Below, one piece after another: positions 39,120 through 51,892 of a stretch of 64,000 bases of DNA. The notes beneath the pieces were generated by a model, which was given only the letters and a program-made list of their open reading frames with translations, made no database searches and was not told the origin of the DNA. Each line of letters begins with the position of its first letter. The first letter of the stretch is position 1. The translations under genes were made by a program, and so were the position numbers. Origin of the DNA: Pyricularia pennisetigena (taxonomy: Eukaryota; Ascomycota; Sordariomycetes; Magnaporthales; Pyriculariaceae); assembly GCF_004337985.1 (NCBI RefSeq), contig NC_043740.1, forward strand, positions 780,861 through 844,860, in the 5' to 3' direction.

Positions 39120-42029
39120 GTGGGAGGCGGACACGTGTGGACTATCATGGCAGCCCATCTCTTTTGTTTCTCATAGCAGAAGCGGACCAAGACGATCTTT
39201 TTTTTCTTGTTTTGTTAAGGCAGCTGTCTTATCGCCCAAAGTAACGTTTTGCTAGTTTTCTCCTTGCTCGCTCGCTGCTCTGCCATTGTCCGACTTTTGT
39301 GATTTGACATAGTGCTCGACCATCTCGTATGGTGATTTCTGTTTTGTGCTAGGCTTCTCTCCATAATCTTGGTTCCCCGCCCTCCACTTTGCCGATATCC
39401 TTGCCCGATCTGAACATTTGCATATGCGCTGTAATAGGACCCATAGTCAGTAATCTCCTGTCCTGCAAGTGTTGAAAAAGAAGCCCCAGCGGCTCTGTGA
39501 CGTACATTCAAGACACCCTCAATAATACCCGGTCAGTGTCTTCCCGGAAGATTGTTCGGCAAGACTGCAAGCATCGAGAGCCGATATATTGCCGAGAGCC
39601 TATATATTATCAAAAGGCAATGATGCCCAACTCACGGGACTACTACACTGCATCGGACCCCCAGGCTCCTTATTTGCATACAATCACTGACTCTGGCCCA
39701 CTCTCGCCCACTGCCCGCTGCAGGTTGTTGGAGCACACCGAATCTTCCACCCGGAGAAACACAAACTAAACTACGTACAGTAGGGGTGGGGGATTATACG
39801 CACTGCATCGTGTGCTGCGCCCCGCTCCCGTAGAATATATAAACAGTAGCATGTAAGGACGCTGAGATGCGATCGGGAAATGACGCAATCAAAATCATGC
39901 GATTTTGAACATGGAAATGTGATCATGCAATTGTGGACCCTGTATTTCTCCGTTGATGTGTAGTATCCAACTACATTAAGTACATTGCATAGGAATGTGC
40001 ATGGTACGCAGTAGTTGCTGATTTCCTGACTCGGCCGAAATCTCTAGCCCTCGGCCACGTAGCATGGGTCCGCCGTTACTCCACTGCAACTAAGCAAATC
40101 AACATTTGCTTGTTTCTCTCGGCGCCGGTGGCGAGATGCGTCCTAGTGACCTGCCGCTGTAAAGTTTAAGTGCTCGAATTGTGAAATATGGGGCAGCAAA
40201 ACTTGATTAAACTCTATGGTAGATACTTGATCCACGGGCGGGACGGCTCGCTCCCGGTGGAGTTTGTCACAGGAAACATTCTTGGGTCTAGCCACCAATC
40301 TGCGCTTGCTATTTGCAATATACCCACTTACACGGTTACACCATACTCAACAGATATTTATTCAGCTAGCATCCTGTTTCTTCTGGCTCTGAGCAGTAAA
40401 AGCTGGCCTTGGCCGGCGATAATGCATGTCGCCAGAACTCTATTCCCACCATCACCAATTATCGGCTGTCTATGGCAAATACAAAGTAACATCTTCAGCA
40501 CTTTCCAAAATGCCCATCGAAAGTGCATGAATCGGAGTGCTGCCTGCCTTTTTTTTTTTTTTTTGTTCTACCGTGCATCTGGTACTGACTCAAGTCTTGC
40601 CGGGCCTGCTACCTCCGGTTCCTTTATGCAAATCGGAATACCCTCGGTGAAGAAAAGCTCACTGCCAGCTACCTTGATGCAACCTTGATTGACGTCCCAG
40701 CCGCGAGTACAACACAGCATAGTTTACGTGGGGGTTTTTTTTTTGGCAATGGGCTCCACAATTGAATATAAGTTCTCTGGCTAAGACATAAATATCTGCT
40801 GAAACAAGATAATAGTGTTATTATCATTGCAATTTCGAGGGGTTTTTCAGTCCATAAAAGCTGAACTTGATATAGTGTACTCTTTAACACGCCTAGATGC
40901 TGATTAAGGACAAGCAGCTGTGAAACAATCTCGTTGCAAGTTCCCCGATGAAAAGGCCAATACTAAACAAGCAATTTTGCGACCAAAACTAGATTGTTTT
41001 CATCCCATACATTAGTGCTGATGTTTTAGCTGGCCCTGTGGTTCATATTTCCAAGGCAAAATCACAAGCAGACAAATTAATAACACTTTTTCCTATGTTT
41101 TTAAACGTGAAAATAGTAGAATTCAACCATTTCCAAGGCAGCTGGGTATTAGAGAACTCGATTTGTGTATCCCGAAACCCTTTTCAAGTTTCACGTAAAT
41201 GTTAAATTTGAGGTTTCGTGGTTACAGGTGTTACAAGCTTTATATGCGAAAGTGTTTTTTCAGACGTACACATGAAATTCTAGTCAATTTTATCATTATT
41301 ATCACACTTTGCATTTTACGTTGTTTCTTCCAAACACGCAACATGTATTTACAATTTCAAGTCATAGGAAAAATCAGTGTATAGCTAGTTAACTACTTCC
41401 TAGTACCCCCAGCCCCTTATTAAGTTTTTTTTACTTTGGTATCTTACACATTCTAATCGTAAATAATGTTCTTTTTGAAAGTTAGTTCTCCTATTGGCGT
41501 ATATCTCCAACCGGCGTGTAAAATGACTAGTTTTACACAATAACGCCGTTATTACATCAAGTTAAACCTCCATAAAAACTGTAAACAGGCTGCTTATTAG
41601 TTTACATAATATTGTTTGTTATTTGTTGTAAACCTTGTTCAGCAAGCTAGTTCTTTCCGATGCAAAAGGTCATGCAGGCGCGCGACTCGTGCTTGTGGAT
41701 GGGCGCTGGCGTTCCGGGAAGAGGGGGACTCGTTTATCCCGGTGTGGGAAATCACAGCATATCGCAGATCTCGATCTCCCCCGCAGCCATAAGTTCTGGT
41801 CTTCAGGTTTTGCCCCGTCTTTGTGGAGCAAGAAGAAAATTTGCCCTCTTTCTCCCCGGCAAGATCAATCCATTTTCCAGCCAGTCATTATCCCGTCGAT
41901 GCAGACAACATTTCCTGTTTTTGTCCATCACGCAACTCCATCGCAACCTCGCTTCATACGTCTCTCAGTATTCCCACCAAAGGTCCTTTCAGCTTGAGGC
42001 TGCTCGAGGGCAAGGAACAAACCACGACC
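39120..42029. other. 2.9-kb intergenic region between P450 genes, no gene supported
   Basis: Short frames (for example 39215-39511 minus, 40188-40688 plus) have no domain or splice support; the second ends in a phenylalanine run from a T-tract. The region from 40.9 to 41.6 kb is AT-rich. I searched by eye for a short-chain dehydrogenase (an ABA4 counterpart: TGxxxGIG, YxxxK) and saw none. Confidence 0.4.
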
Positions 42030-44105
42030 ATGCTCAGCTTCCTGCTGTGTGTTCTCGCGACTCCAGTGCTGCTGGCTTGCGCACGCGGTTTTTACAATGT
42101 CTTTTTGCATCCCCTGCGCCGGTATCCAGGCCCGCTGCTGTACCGAGCGAGCTTCCTGCCGCTGATGCTCAAGCATTGCCAGGGCGACTCGACCCGGTAC
42201 ATTCAGAGCCTGCACAGACGATACGGGCCGGTCGTCCGCGTCGAACCCAACCTGCTGAGCTTTGCCGATGGTCAGTCGTGGCAAGACATCTACGGGTATC
42301 GCAAGACAGGGCCCGAGGCCCAGACGAAGCCGCGTGGTAACTTGCCCAAGCCGACGTTCGGCGTTCGTAAGAATTTGAACGGCATTTCGGACATAGTTAG
42401 CTTCTGTCCAACTCTCTTGTTTAATTTCTTTTGAGTACAAGTTAGAGCTGGATTCTCACACGACATGTTCAACAGATCAACGCCAACGAAGATGACCATA
42501 AGCGCATGCGGAGGGTCATGAACCACATGTTTGCCCCGGGGGCTCTGACGAAGGAGGAACCGCTTGTCCAGCGCTATGTGGACAAGATGGTTGACCGCCT
42601 TCGTGACAAGGCAATTCGAGACGAAGAAGTCGACATGGTCATGTGGTTCAAGTATGTATCTGGCATGTTCTCAACCGACTGAAGTCGTGAGTGTGATCTG
42701 ACAGAAAATCAAAGCTATACTACCTTTGATCTGTTGGGCGCGTTAGCCTTCGACCAAGACTTTGGCTGTCTGGAAAGCGGAGAGCTTCATGTATGTGCAG
42801 AGGTCATCACTCACGACAAAGAGCCCTTTCAAAACTGACTGCGCATTGTTATCAGCCATGGGTGATGAACGTTTTCAAGTCGCTCAAAAATGGATACTTG
42901 CAGAGGATGCTCAACCGCTTTCCATACCCGCTCAACAAGTTGGCTTTCAACTATTACAGCAATGCCACTCTCATCCAAGCCCGCAAGGACGAATTTGGGT
43001 TCGCCTTGGCTAGTGCGAAGCGGAGGATGGCCCGGGGTGTCGATGAGGGCAAGCATGATTTCATGAGCTATATGCTAAAGAATAACGACTCAAAAGGGTA
43101 AGTCATGCTGCAATCAAGCTTTTTTTTTTAGTATTTCTTGTTTGGCAGTTGTTGACCCGGATCAACTGTTTAGCATGTCCGAGGGTGAAATCATCAGCAA
43201 TTCCGCCATCCTCATTATCGCCGGCAGTGAAACTAGTAAGGCACCAAAACCAGTCCCCCCCCTCCCCCTTTCTCGTTGCCTATTTTTCCATCAATATGAC
43301 TAAAAGAAAGATTAGGTGCGACGTATCTCGCTGGTGTAACCTATCACCTTTGCGTGTACCCGGAAATCATGAAAAAACTGACAACCCTGATACGGTCGAG
43401 CTTCGCCACCGAAGCCGAGATTACATCGTCCTCGCTCGCCCAGCTGGAATACCTGACGGCGGTTCTCAAGGAGGCCGGACGTACATACCCCGCCTTGCCC
43501 TCCGGTATGGTATAAATCATAATTTCAGGCCTGCTGTTTGAACCGGCAATGTTTTAGCTGCGCGGACAGACTGCTGACTTTGTTATGCTATTTTTCTTTT
43601 GCAGGACAGCCGCGCCTTGTCACCGAGACCGGGGCCTTCATTTCCGGGGAGATGGTACCCAGTGGCACTCTTGTTTTCTCGCATCCCATGGGTTCAAGCA
43701 TGGCACCTTTCAACTTTACAAACCCGGAGCAGTTTGTACCTGAGCGCTGGCTCAAGGAGCCGCCCTTCCCCTACAACAACGACAAGCTGGATGCTTCCAT
43801 GCCGTTCGGGCTAGGTCCACGGTCTTGTATCGGGCAGAGGTACGTACAGCCACCATGCAAAAGGAAAATAAAAAACTCTGAATAGTTAAGCTTTATCAGG
43901 CTTCAAGCTCATCTAATCGTCTTTTAGTCTTGCTTGGATTGAGATGCGCCTCATCCTTGGGCGTCTGCTCTGGAACTTTGACCTCGCTCTCGATCCAGAG
44001 TGTAGCCGCTGGATTGAAGGCCACAAGGTTTTTCAAGTCTGGGAGAAGACACCGCTGAAAGTAAGGATTTCAGTGCGACAGGACCTTCCTGAGCGAAAGC
44101 AGTGA
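42030..44105 (+). CDS. Cytochrome P450 monooxygenase 2, CYP65/isotrichodermin C-15 hydroxylase-like
   Basis: Eight exons: 42030-42395, 42476-42651, 42715-42790, 42856-43097, 43174-43235, 43316-43504, 43605-43839 and 43928-44105; 1524 nt, 507 residues, every junction in frame. The first donor is the unusual GTTAGC. N-terminal anchor MLSFLLCVLATPVLLACARG, then FYNVFLHPLRRYPGP, the hinge typical of fungal P450s. Oxygen-binding AGSETS near 303, ExxR in EAGRTYP (360-363), EQFVPERW, and heme loop FGLGPRSCIGQ with the axial Cys near 445. It shares the WFNYTTFDLLG and FGCLESGE blocks with the third P450, so the two are paralogues. It is likely an ER-bound hydroxylase of the putative terpene pathway. 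Confidence 0.88.
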
Positions 44106-45370
44106 TAGGAGCGTTTACGGGTCTATAGATTAGATTGGATGGGAAACAACCGGAAAGTATGGTAATTGGATCCAATCAAATGTCGCTGGACTCTACCAGA
44201 CCGTATTTAGTTTTATGGTAGTTTGTATATTCGCTTGATCAATATATTTACTACAAAAAGTGTTTACCACGGTCTCATCCTGCCTGCCACTTGAAAACAA
44301 GAAAGCTCATGAATCAGAGAGTTACTGCAGGATTTGTGATACAAGTCGAAAATTGGCGTACAACAAGACCTGTTTTCTGCAATACCTTTTCACATTGTGC
44401 CAGCCTCATATGACCACAAACAGGACGCACAAATACCCTGCTGATAGAAGAGAAACGAAAGCATCCAAGGCTTACCGAGATGGGTATTACATAGTACCCG
44501 TAAATTCAGACATTCATTCTGCTCCGTCTTCTCGTCGACCTGGTCCCGTTTACTTCTCGTCGTCGCCCCACGATGCATGCACTGACTCGTTAAGCAATCC
44601 AGTAGTTGGCCATGCCAACACTGTCCAGCTGGACATTTCATCAGCAATCGTTCCGTGTTCACACTGTCGACATAGTAAAACTACATCGTGATTCAACCTA
44701 GACACATAAGAGAATTCCGGTCTTTAGCCGCTTTGGCGAACGGACGTGGCGAACGGACAGCAAGGTGTGGCCCCACAAGGCCAGCACGTTTGAGCTGATG
44801 CAATGTCACCGCAGCAGCCACAAACTCGATATGCATAATCTACCAGACAAGATGACTGATATTTGTAATATCAAAGTCAAAAATACGGGGCATGTATACC
44901 TCCGAGTTTGGCCCCTCAGAGCCAATGAAGCTGTGATGAAGGAGTGGCGAGATGGGGAAAATACCACCTCTCGAGGTCTCCGGCGGGGTAGCTTTGTTCT
45001 TAAGACGGAAAATGAGATGGCATATGGGAGAAAGGTCACTCTGCCCTTTGGGTAGCACAATTCCAGTGTGGTGGACTTTTGTTAATTTTTCTTGCTGCCG
45101 TCACACCATCCATTCTCCCAGAGCTTTCAACAACTCACTTGCTGCTAACTTAAGTTTTGTATACCACGCAAGATGTATGCCGCAAATTTGTTGGAAACAA
45201 TGGGCAAGCTCACACCCAGCCACTTTGGCGCGGCTGTAACTTTTGCCGTGAGTTCTATCCGACCGCAGACAACAATGTCAAAATCAGATCTTGAATTGTG
45301 CTAACACAGGAGATGAGACTTTTTACTCGTGAGTCAGATTCTTCTTATTTTTGCTCTTCACGTACTTCGT
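44106..45370. other. Intergenic region between P450 genes 2 and 3
   Basis: Nothing firm. A possible short exon at 45173-45247 (MYAANLLETMGKL...) ending at a GTGAGT donor lies upstream of the third P450, but its phase does not fit the first visible exon of that gene. Confidence 0.35.
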
Positions 45371-47051
45371 ATGAGAGTTTTTCATCCCCTGCGGCGGTAC
45401 CCAGGGCCCTGGCTCAACAGCATCTCTCAGATTCCCGCCGCGTGGGCGCTTCTTAGAGCTCGACAACCCAAAGCCTACAGGGAGCTGCACGAAAGATATG
45501 GTGTGTAAAATCGTGTTACTCTTTGACAGGGCCAGCTTGTCGAATACACTCTGACAGAGGTCCCCCCGGGGCTGCGTCCAGGCCCAGTTGTCAGAGTTGC
45601 GCCCAACGAACTCAGTTTCATTCATGTAGAGGCTTGGGATGATATCTACGGATTCCATGTAAGGATTTCCACGACGGGCTCTGGGAACTTGCAACTTGGA
45701 GAATGAGAGCACTGAAATGAGAAAGAAATCGACACCCAACTTTGAAAAAAGTCCAGTCTTTATAGGGGCCGTTTCGCCGCTGGACGGACAAACAGGCATC
45801 AGCCTGGCCAACAACGAGGTGCATACGCGACAGCGACGTGCGCTCGCGGCTCCCTTCACCAATCGTGCTTTGCTACAACAGCAGGACATTCTTCAAGTCC
45901 ACGTCGACAAGCTGATCAAGGCACTGCGGGCCAAGGCAAAGAAAAAAGAATCAGTCAATTTGGGCGAATGGTGTAAGTGCTTCATTCAGCACACGTCAAG
46001 AGATGACGGAGACGTGGCGCTAACATGCAAAACCTCAGATACGTATACAACCTTTGACATGATTGGCGACATCTGCTTCGCCGAACCGTTTGGCTGTTTG
46101 GACGGCGGAGAGTCCAACGAGTGGGCGCGTGCCATCATCAACATCTTCAAGGCCGCCACGTGGGACCAGGCCATCAGGCGGGTGTCCGGGACGGGCACAC
46201 TGCTACACAAAGCCCTGGTGAAGCTCATCATACCAGCCGAGGCGACGCAGTGGCGCATCGTGCACTTTTCCAACTCCAAGGCGAAGACGCTGGCGCGGCT
46301 CGCCGACCCAAACCGCCAGCATCCAGACCTCATCAAGCACATCCTCGACAGCGAGGACTCGCGCAAGGCCCTGAGCCCGACCGAAATCATCCTCAACATG
46401 GTGCTGTTCATCAGCGCCGGCAGCGAAACCACAGCCAACACCATGACGGGCTGGACCTACTTTATGCTGCGGCACTCAGAGGCGCGGGCGCGCGCCACGG
46501 CCGAGGTGCGAGCCGCGTTCGCCTCACCGCGCGACATCAAGTGGGAGACGGTGCGGGCGCTGCCGTACCTCAACGCGACGCTCGAGGAGGCCCTCCGGCT
46601 CTTCTCGCCGGCGCCGTCGAACCAGCCGCGCGTGGTGCCAACGGGCGGCGCCGTCGTGGCGGGGTGCGCGCTGCCCGCCGGCACGACCGTGTCGGTGGCC
46701 CCCTGGGCGGCCGTGTTCTCGCCCCGGCACTTTGCCGACCCGGAGCAGTTTGTACCGGAGCGATGGCTGGAGAATGCGGATCCGCGGTACGCCGACGACC
46801 GGCACGCGGCCTCGCAGCCCTTCAGCACGGGGCCGCGCGGCTGCATGGGCAAGAACCTCGCCTACTTTGAGCTGCGCCTCGTCCTGGCCCACCTGCTCTG
46901 GCACTTTGACCTCGAGGCTACAGACAGCGCCGCCGGGCGTGCCTGCATGCGGCGCTGGGAGGAGACGGATATGGACACGTACCAGACGTGGATGAAGCCC
47001 GATCTCTGGGTCGACCTGAAGGAAGCACGGCGACAGCAGTGCGACGCATAA
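45371..47051 (+). CDS. Cytochrome P450 monooxygenase 3, CYP65-like (5-prime end uncertain)
   Basis: Four exons: 45371-45500, 45582-45658, 45702-45972 and 46039-47051; 1491 nt, 496 residues, in frame. The intron at 45659-45701 is only 43 bp and so is less certain. At the N-terminus FHPLRRYPGPW is present, but ATG 45371 leaves no membrane anchor. In frame upstream (from 45317) lies LLVSQILLIFALHVLR, a good anchor without a start codon, so the true start is probably in an upstream exon, or it has been lost. I-helix AGSETT (near 286), ExxR in EEALRLF (343-346), EQFVPERWL, heme loop FSTGPRGCMGK (Cys near 428). It has a YTTFDMIGD block in common with P450 2. Likely ER-bound oxidase of the same pathway, or a decaying duplicate. 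Confidence 0.8.
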
Positions 47052-49197
47052 TCGGCCATGGAATCCCAGACTCGGCGAGGCGTTCAAAATGTCTCAAAAG
47101 AACTATTCGAATCTTTAGACTTTATACCAATTTTCATGGGTTCGCAAAGTGCGCAACTATGTGGTACCTCATAAAGGAAGATTAGAGCGCCAGAAAAGCA
47201 AAAAAAAAAAAAAAAAAAATGACGATCCAACTTGAACAATGCGCATGACATGTTGAACTCGAGGGTTCTGAGTTAGAATGCGAGGATAACAGCCCACAGC
47301 TCTAGCCGCGTTGTAATAATTGGATTTCCTCTCAGGCCCGAAAGAAGTTCAGGAATCGTTACATGAGACAATCAAGCCCCCTGAATTTGTTTTTATTACA
47401 ATTAAAAAACTCCAGTGTCCAACAACTGCGCCAGAGCCCTCACTAGTACCCCCGTTGTAGCCCACCCCTCGGTCGGGGGTCCGCATGGCCGGCCGAATGT
47501 AATGCAGTCGTCGAGATTGCCACGACCCCTACTGCAGAGTAAGGATTTCCCTATTTGTTTTGATTGCTTTTTAGTCATTATTATAGCTCCAAGACTAGTT
47601 TCGACGTTTGTTCAGGGCCGTCGCCGCAACCGTCACTACCGTCACCGTGCCTGTTGGCGAACTTGGTGTGTGGAAGCGGTGATATACAAGCTTGCGCGAC
47701 CAGGTCGACGGACGTAAAACCCTCACTTGGATGTTTTTGATACATTTTATAAAATAACGCAATAATCATAACCGCGTTAAGATATAAGAAAATAATACCG
47801 GCTGTTTTTCAAGGAACAAAGAGTCTGTCAAGAATTATTAGAAGAAAAAAAGAAGAGAAGAGAAAACAAAACATAACAAAAAAGTGTAACAGTAGCCCGT
47901 CTAGGAAACCCCATGTAAAATGGCGCGAAAGCATTATCCCCTACCTACCAATTTAGACTTTCCCACTGCCGGTGTCACCACGGAACGCTTTTCATGGACC
48001 AAGGTCGAACATGTACGCTGGTTTCGTCACCCAAGGATCCCTTGAACCGTGGAACGCATGCTTGGTTAAAGAAATTTAGGTCCCCCAGACAATTGCCGCT
48101 GTGTTATAGGGCTTGCTTGCCATAATTAATTCAGTTGAAGATGTCAAATCCCAAGACCGCGTGCCATTGCACGGGGAAAGCTTGAAGTCCAAGTAATATA
48201 ATTACACTGAAGCATATTATTTTTTATTAGTACCTCGCAATTACTGTGGGCGGAAAGAAGAATGGGTGCGCCGGCGCTAGTTTTATCCTATTTTCAAACG
48301 AGTGCAGTGTTCAAGTACGTGTTTCCAATATTGAAGCTGTTGGCGCCGAATAAACAGCGAATGGTAAGGACGAGGTGTACTTCAAGCTTATTAAAATGGT
48401 GGAAAAGCGCTGGCCCAAATGGCCCCTTTATTGACTTGTATCTTTATATTTTCGCAATTGACAACACGCTTCGAATTTCGGCAGCGCTTTAAAATAAACT
48501 TTTATTTTTTTGGCCGATGCACGACTACATCCAACAAAAATAGACATCGGAAATGCCCGAAAACAAAATTAGTTCTAATGCGTGGATATTCATACTATGG
48601 TGGCAGGCAAAAAAAAACCACCCCCTGTCGCCTTATATTTGTCGATGTAACTTTCACGACGTTAATGTAATTTAAAACTTTCGACCCACAGGTACTTCGT
48701 ACTTTTTGTGCAGGTATCGCAATTGTTAGTTGATTTAACGATTTGAAAACCTAATATTACAGCCGCGATCGATTTTGTAATATAATTTGTTATTAAATAT
48801 TTAAAGCCGTAACGCGTTGTTTAGCCCTGCAAAAAAAAAAAAATCGCTATTAAAATTCACGTTAATCGCCATTATAACGAAACATTTTACCGAACCCCAA
48901 CGAGCACGCGTCCTTATTTTTATATAATGTTGGATCGGGGTTCCACCCACCTGCAAAGTCGCCACCACTGTTCAGGGATGGGGATTTTTACCCCTACCAC
49001 CATAGTAAAAATTTTTTCAAGATAATAAGCACATGTTAAATTAACCTAGCTTGTCTGCGGTATAAATTGCACTTCAAAAGTAGTGGCCCAACTTTAAAGT
49101 CGTTCTACTGTTTCCCGTAAACTCTAAAAAGCATCGTTTTAATATAGTCCCTCAAAATCAGGGTTTTTTTTTTTTTATTTTTTTTTTAAAATCCATT
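47052..49197. other. 2.1-kb intergenic region without a supported gene
   Basis: It has an A-run near 47200-47219, AT-rich sequence from 47.7 kb onward and a T-rich tract just before the next start codon. No domain-bearing frame, tRNA or repeat is seen. Confidence 0.4.
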
Positions 49198-49831
49198 ATG
49201 TCGCACATACGCCTTATCCTCTCGGTTTTGCTAACTCAATTGTTGGCTATGAGCTCGGCTCACACTGAAAATTTCATAATCCTCAAAAAAACCGCTGAGA
49301 AAGCAGGAGTTGCCTTGGACCTAACTGGACAACAACATTATGCCATCTTCGAACGCATTTACAAAGATGGCTGGCAAAAACATATCCCGAACAATTACGA
49401 TCTGTCGCTGATAGTCGGTCACGTCAAATGCGAACCCGATGAGTGCGACTTTGTTGCGCATGAATTTTACATGGAATCGAAGAGTTCAGGAGTGCCGCTG
49501 GTCCATAAAACTTGTGCCGTTGCGCCATCCAAACCTTGGAAAGGAAATGATGAGAAAAACAAGTATACATGGGCCGGACGGACTAAGAAACTCGACTATG
49601 AACAAATCAAGGCAATTGGTATGTATATTGTCCCCCAAAAACAGTATTCTCTTTAGACCAACACGCGGAACACTTTTCGTCGATAATTTCACTAGTCTAA
49701 TGTTTATTTCTCTCCCAATTGTTGTAGGCGATAAAAGGTGCAACACGTTTCCTTTTTCAGTATGGGACTTTTTTTTGAACAACGATCGCATGTTTGCCAA
49801 GGCTGTGTGGAACAAGATAAAGCAAAAATAG
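49198..49831 (+). CDS. Small secreted protein, effector candidate
   Basis: Two exons, 49198-49618 and 49728-49831 (GTATGT donor, TTGTAG acceptor); 525 nt, 174 residues. MSHIRLILSVLLTQLLAMSSA is a signal peptide, with cleavage probably after SSA or SAH. The mature protein (about 150 residues) is lysine-rich and has four cysteines, in VKCEPDEC, KTCAV and KRCNT, enough for two disulphides. The second exon adds the aromatic C-terminus FPFSVWDFFLNNDRMF and a KIKQK tail. I recognise no family. It lies alone in a gene-poor AT-rich neighbourhood beside the P450 cluster, a typical effector setting. Confidence 0.6.
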
Positions 49832-51892
49832 TGTTGAAATAACAATGACTTTCGCAGTTGGGTTGGAATCCCTAGCTAGACAGATGCACCTGTGATCGCG
49901 ATGCCTTACTATGGCACCCAAGATTCCACACAATCCCTTTCTCTTTGTATCTGAACGAATTTCAGATGGCTTCTTTTTGTGCTTTAGAGAAAGAAGACAG
50001 GAATAATGAGATATAGCTACTCGTACCATTTATTCGTTTTTGTTCGTCTCTACGTTAATCTGCAGGCGTAGACGAGGTCTACGGAAGATAGCCAAAAGCG
50101 ATAGGGTCAGTTCTTCTTCTTATTCTATCAAGGAATCTCAATCATTAAATGCAGGTTACTAGCGTCTGGTGTTGCGGCTGTCTGGGTGGCCAGCCAGAAG
50201 AATGGATCTCCAACGGCTCAGGGCGGTTACATGGCAACCATGCGCAACAATCATGCGTGTATTATGTATCCATTGGTACCATTGGTGGTTGGCCTTGATA
50301 GAGGATCTAGCACAGGTACATATGCGGTTTAATAGATGGGCAGTTCTTCCCCGGAATCTCAGCTGAATGCCTAGAAGACAGCCTGACTGATGTTCAATGT
50401 CGCTGAGAAGAGAAACAGGAAGGAATAAAAACTGACTCGCGTGCGGAGAGCTCCTCATCCAATACAAGGGTCCATGCATCCATTACTTCTCGTAGCTTTC
50501 CCAGGTACCGGATGCAGCGTTGCTTGTCCGTGATAATAGGTCGAACGGCGAATCAGTCGCGAAATACGAGGAGTACAGATGCTGCTTCGGAGGCTCTCTC
50601 TATTCCTTACACCATGTCCATAGACTCAAGAGTCGGTTGTTGAAAAACTTGAAACCGATGCATCCAAAATTCCAGTCAAATCAAAAACAGATCTCTGCGC
50701 GACTTATCGCATTGTCTTGTATAGCTTAAATCCCAGTTAAAAGAAACCTGTCCACAATTCATCGTCTGCAAGGCCTTCGCACCAGGCATTATCATTCACC
50801 AGGCGACCTAGTTGAGATGGATGAAGCGGACTACCGGAAGGAGTGGGCTTCTGATCAAGATGAACAGGAAAATATTGACAGCCAAGCGCTCCGCTTGGAG
50901 CCGCCACCGGACGATGTGCAAAGGCGCAGGGGGAGAAAAAAAAGGAGGCTTATGACAAAGAGGGCGAAGGGCTGCAAGAAAGAAAATTACCACGGAGCAG
51001 TGTTCTTTTCTTGTCCTATTTGAACTCCAAGCTCCTACACCACTGTGGTGGGTCAATTTTCAAGCTTTTTTAAGCTTAACTTTTGGGATTACTAAACATT
51101 CATCGGCAGGATAGAGTGGTGCAAGGCAACAAACCGCGAATGGCGTGGTATGTTCCTGGGCTTCATTACTTTCAACTGAGAGTATACTTCGATAAAGGGC
51201 CCTCCAGTTCGGTCTGATAATTACTCCGGGTTATTATAAATTTCATCCTCGCAGTCAGTTGCAACTGCGGGTAGCTGAAGTCTACGACCGGAGATATGCA
51301 TCCAGCCAGACTATGACCGCCAATTCGCACAAGGTCCAGGCAGAGCGGTGAACTCCAGTTTCAATCTATGTCAGCTGACATGCATCTTGACGAAAAGTGG
51401 TGCCCACAGAGATTTATAAGAAGTTGTCACGCAAACATACTATTGGCCACTCCTCACGGGACAAACCGATAAAGAATCGGGTGATATCAGTTCGTTTAGG
51501 AAAATAAGCAGAACGAAAACATGGTACATACATTTTGACGAAAGGCGTCCCCACAGAGATTTATAAAAGGTTGGTGGTCATACAAAAATACTACTGGCCA
51601 CTCCTCACACGGGAAACGGATAAATAAACGGGTAATATCGGTTTCTTAGAAAAATAAGCAGAACAAACACATGGTTAAGCCTTCAAAGGCGCGTCGGATG
51701 CCGCCCGAAGATATTGAACGTCTCCGTCCTTGCGATTTTCCGTCAGCGGGGTCATCCCTAGCCGGCTTTCATTTTTCATAAATACTTGCTCGAGCCTCCC
51801 ACCACTTCCTTTATCTTTTATGCTCTAAGATCGACAACCATCACTACGAGAAACCAATAGCAGTTCTTTCAACCTGACACTCACTGTCCAAA
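49832..51892. other. Intergenic region with a 146-bp tandem duplication
   Basis: The frames here are short. The charged frame at 50817-51023 (with RRRGRKKRR) has no supporting structure. The tandem duplication lies at 51389-51674. The last 200 bp carry the leader of the next gene, including CATAAATA at about 51777. Confidence 0.4.
51389..51674 (+). repeat. Imperfect tandem duplication, period 146 bp
   Basis: Copies begin at TTGACGAAA (51389 and 51535). They share CCCACAGAGATTTATAA, TGGCCACTCCTCAC and AAAATAAGCAGAAC in the same order and spacing, ending near ACATGG, with about one difference in eight to ten bases. They are too diverged for a very recent duplication. Confidence 0.75.

Noticed and set aside
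50817..51023. Charged 68-codon frame with RRRGRKKRR
   Set aside because: No homologous feature, no splice partner and no promoter evidence. Basic runs arise easily in A/G-rich DNA.
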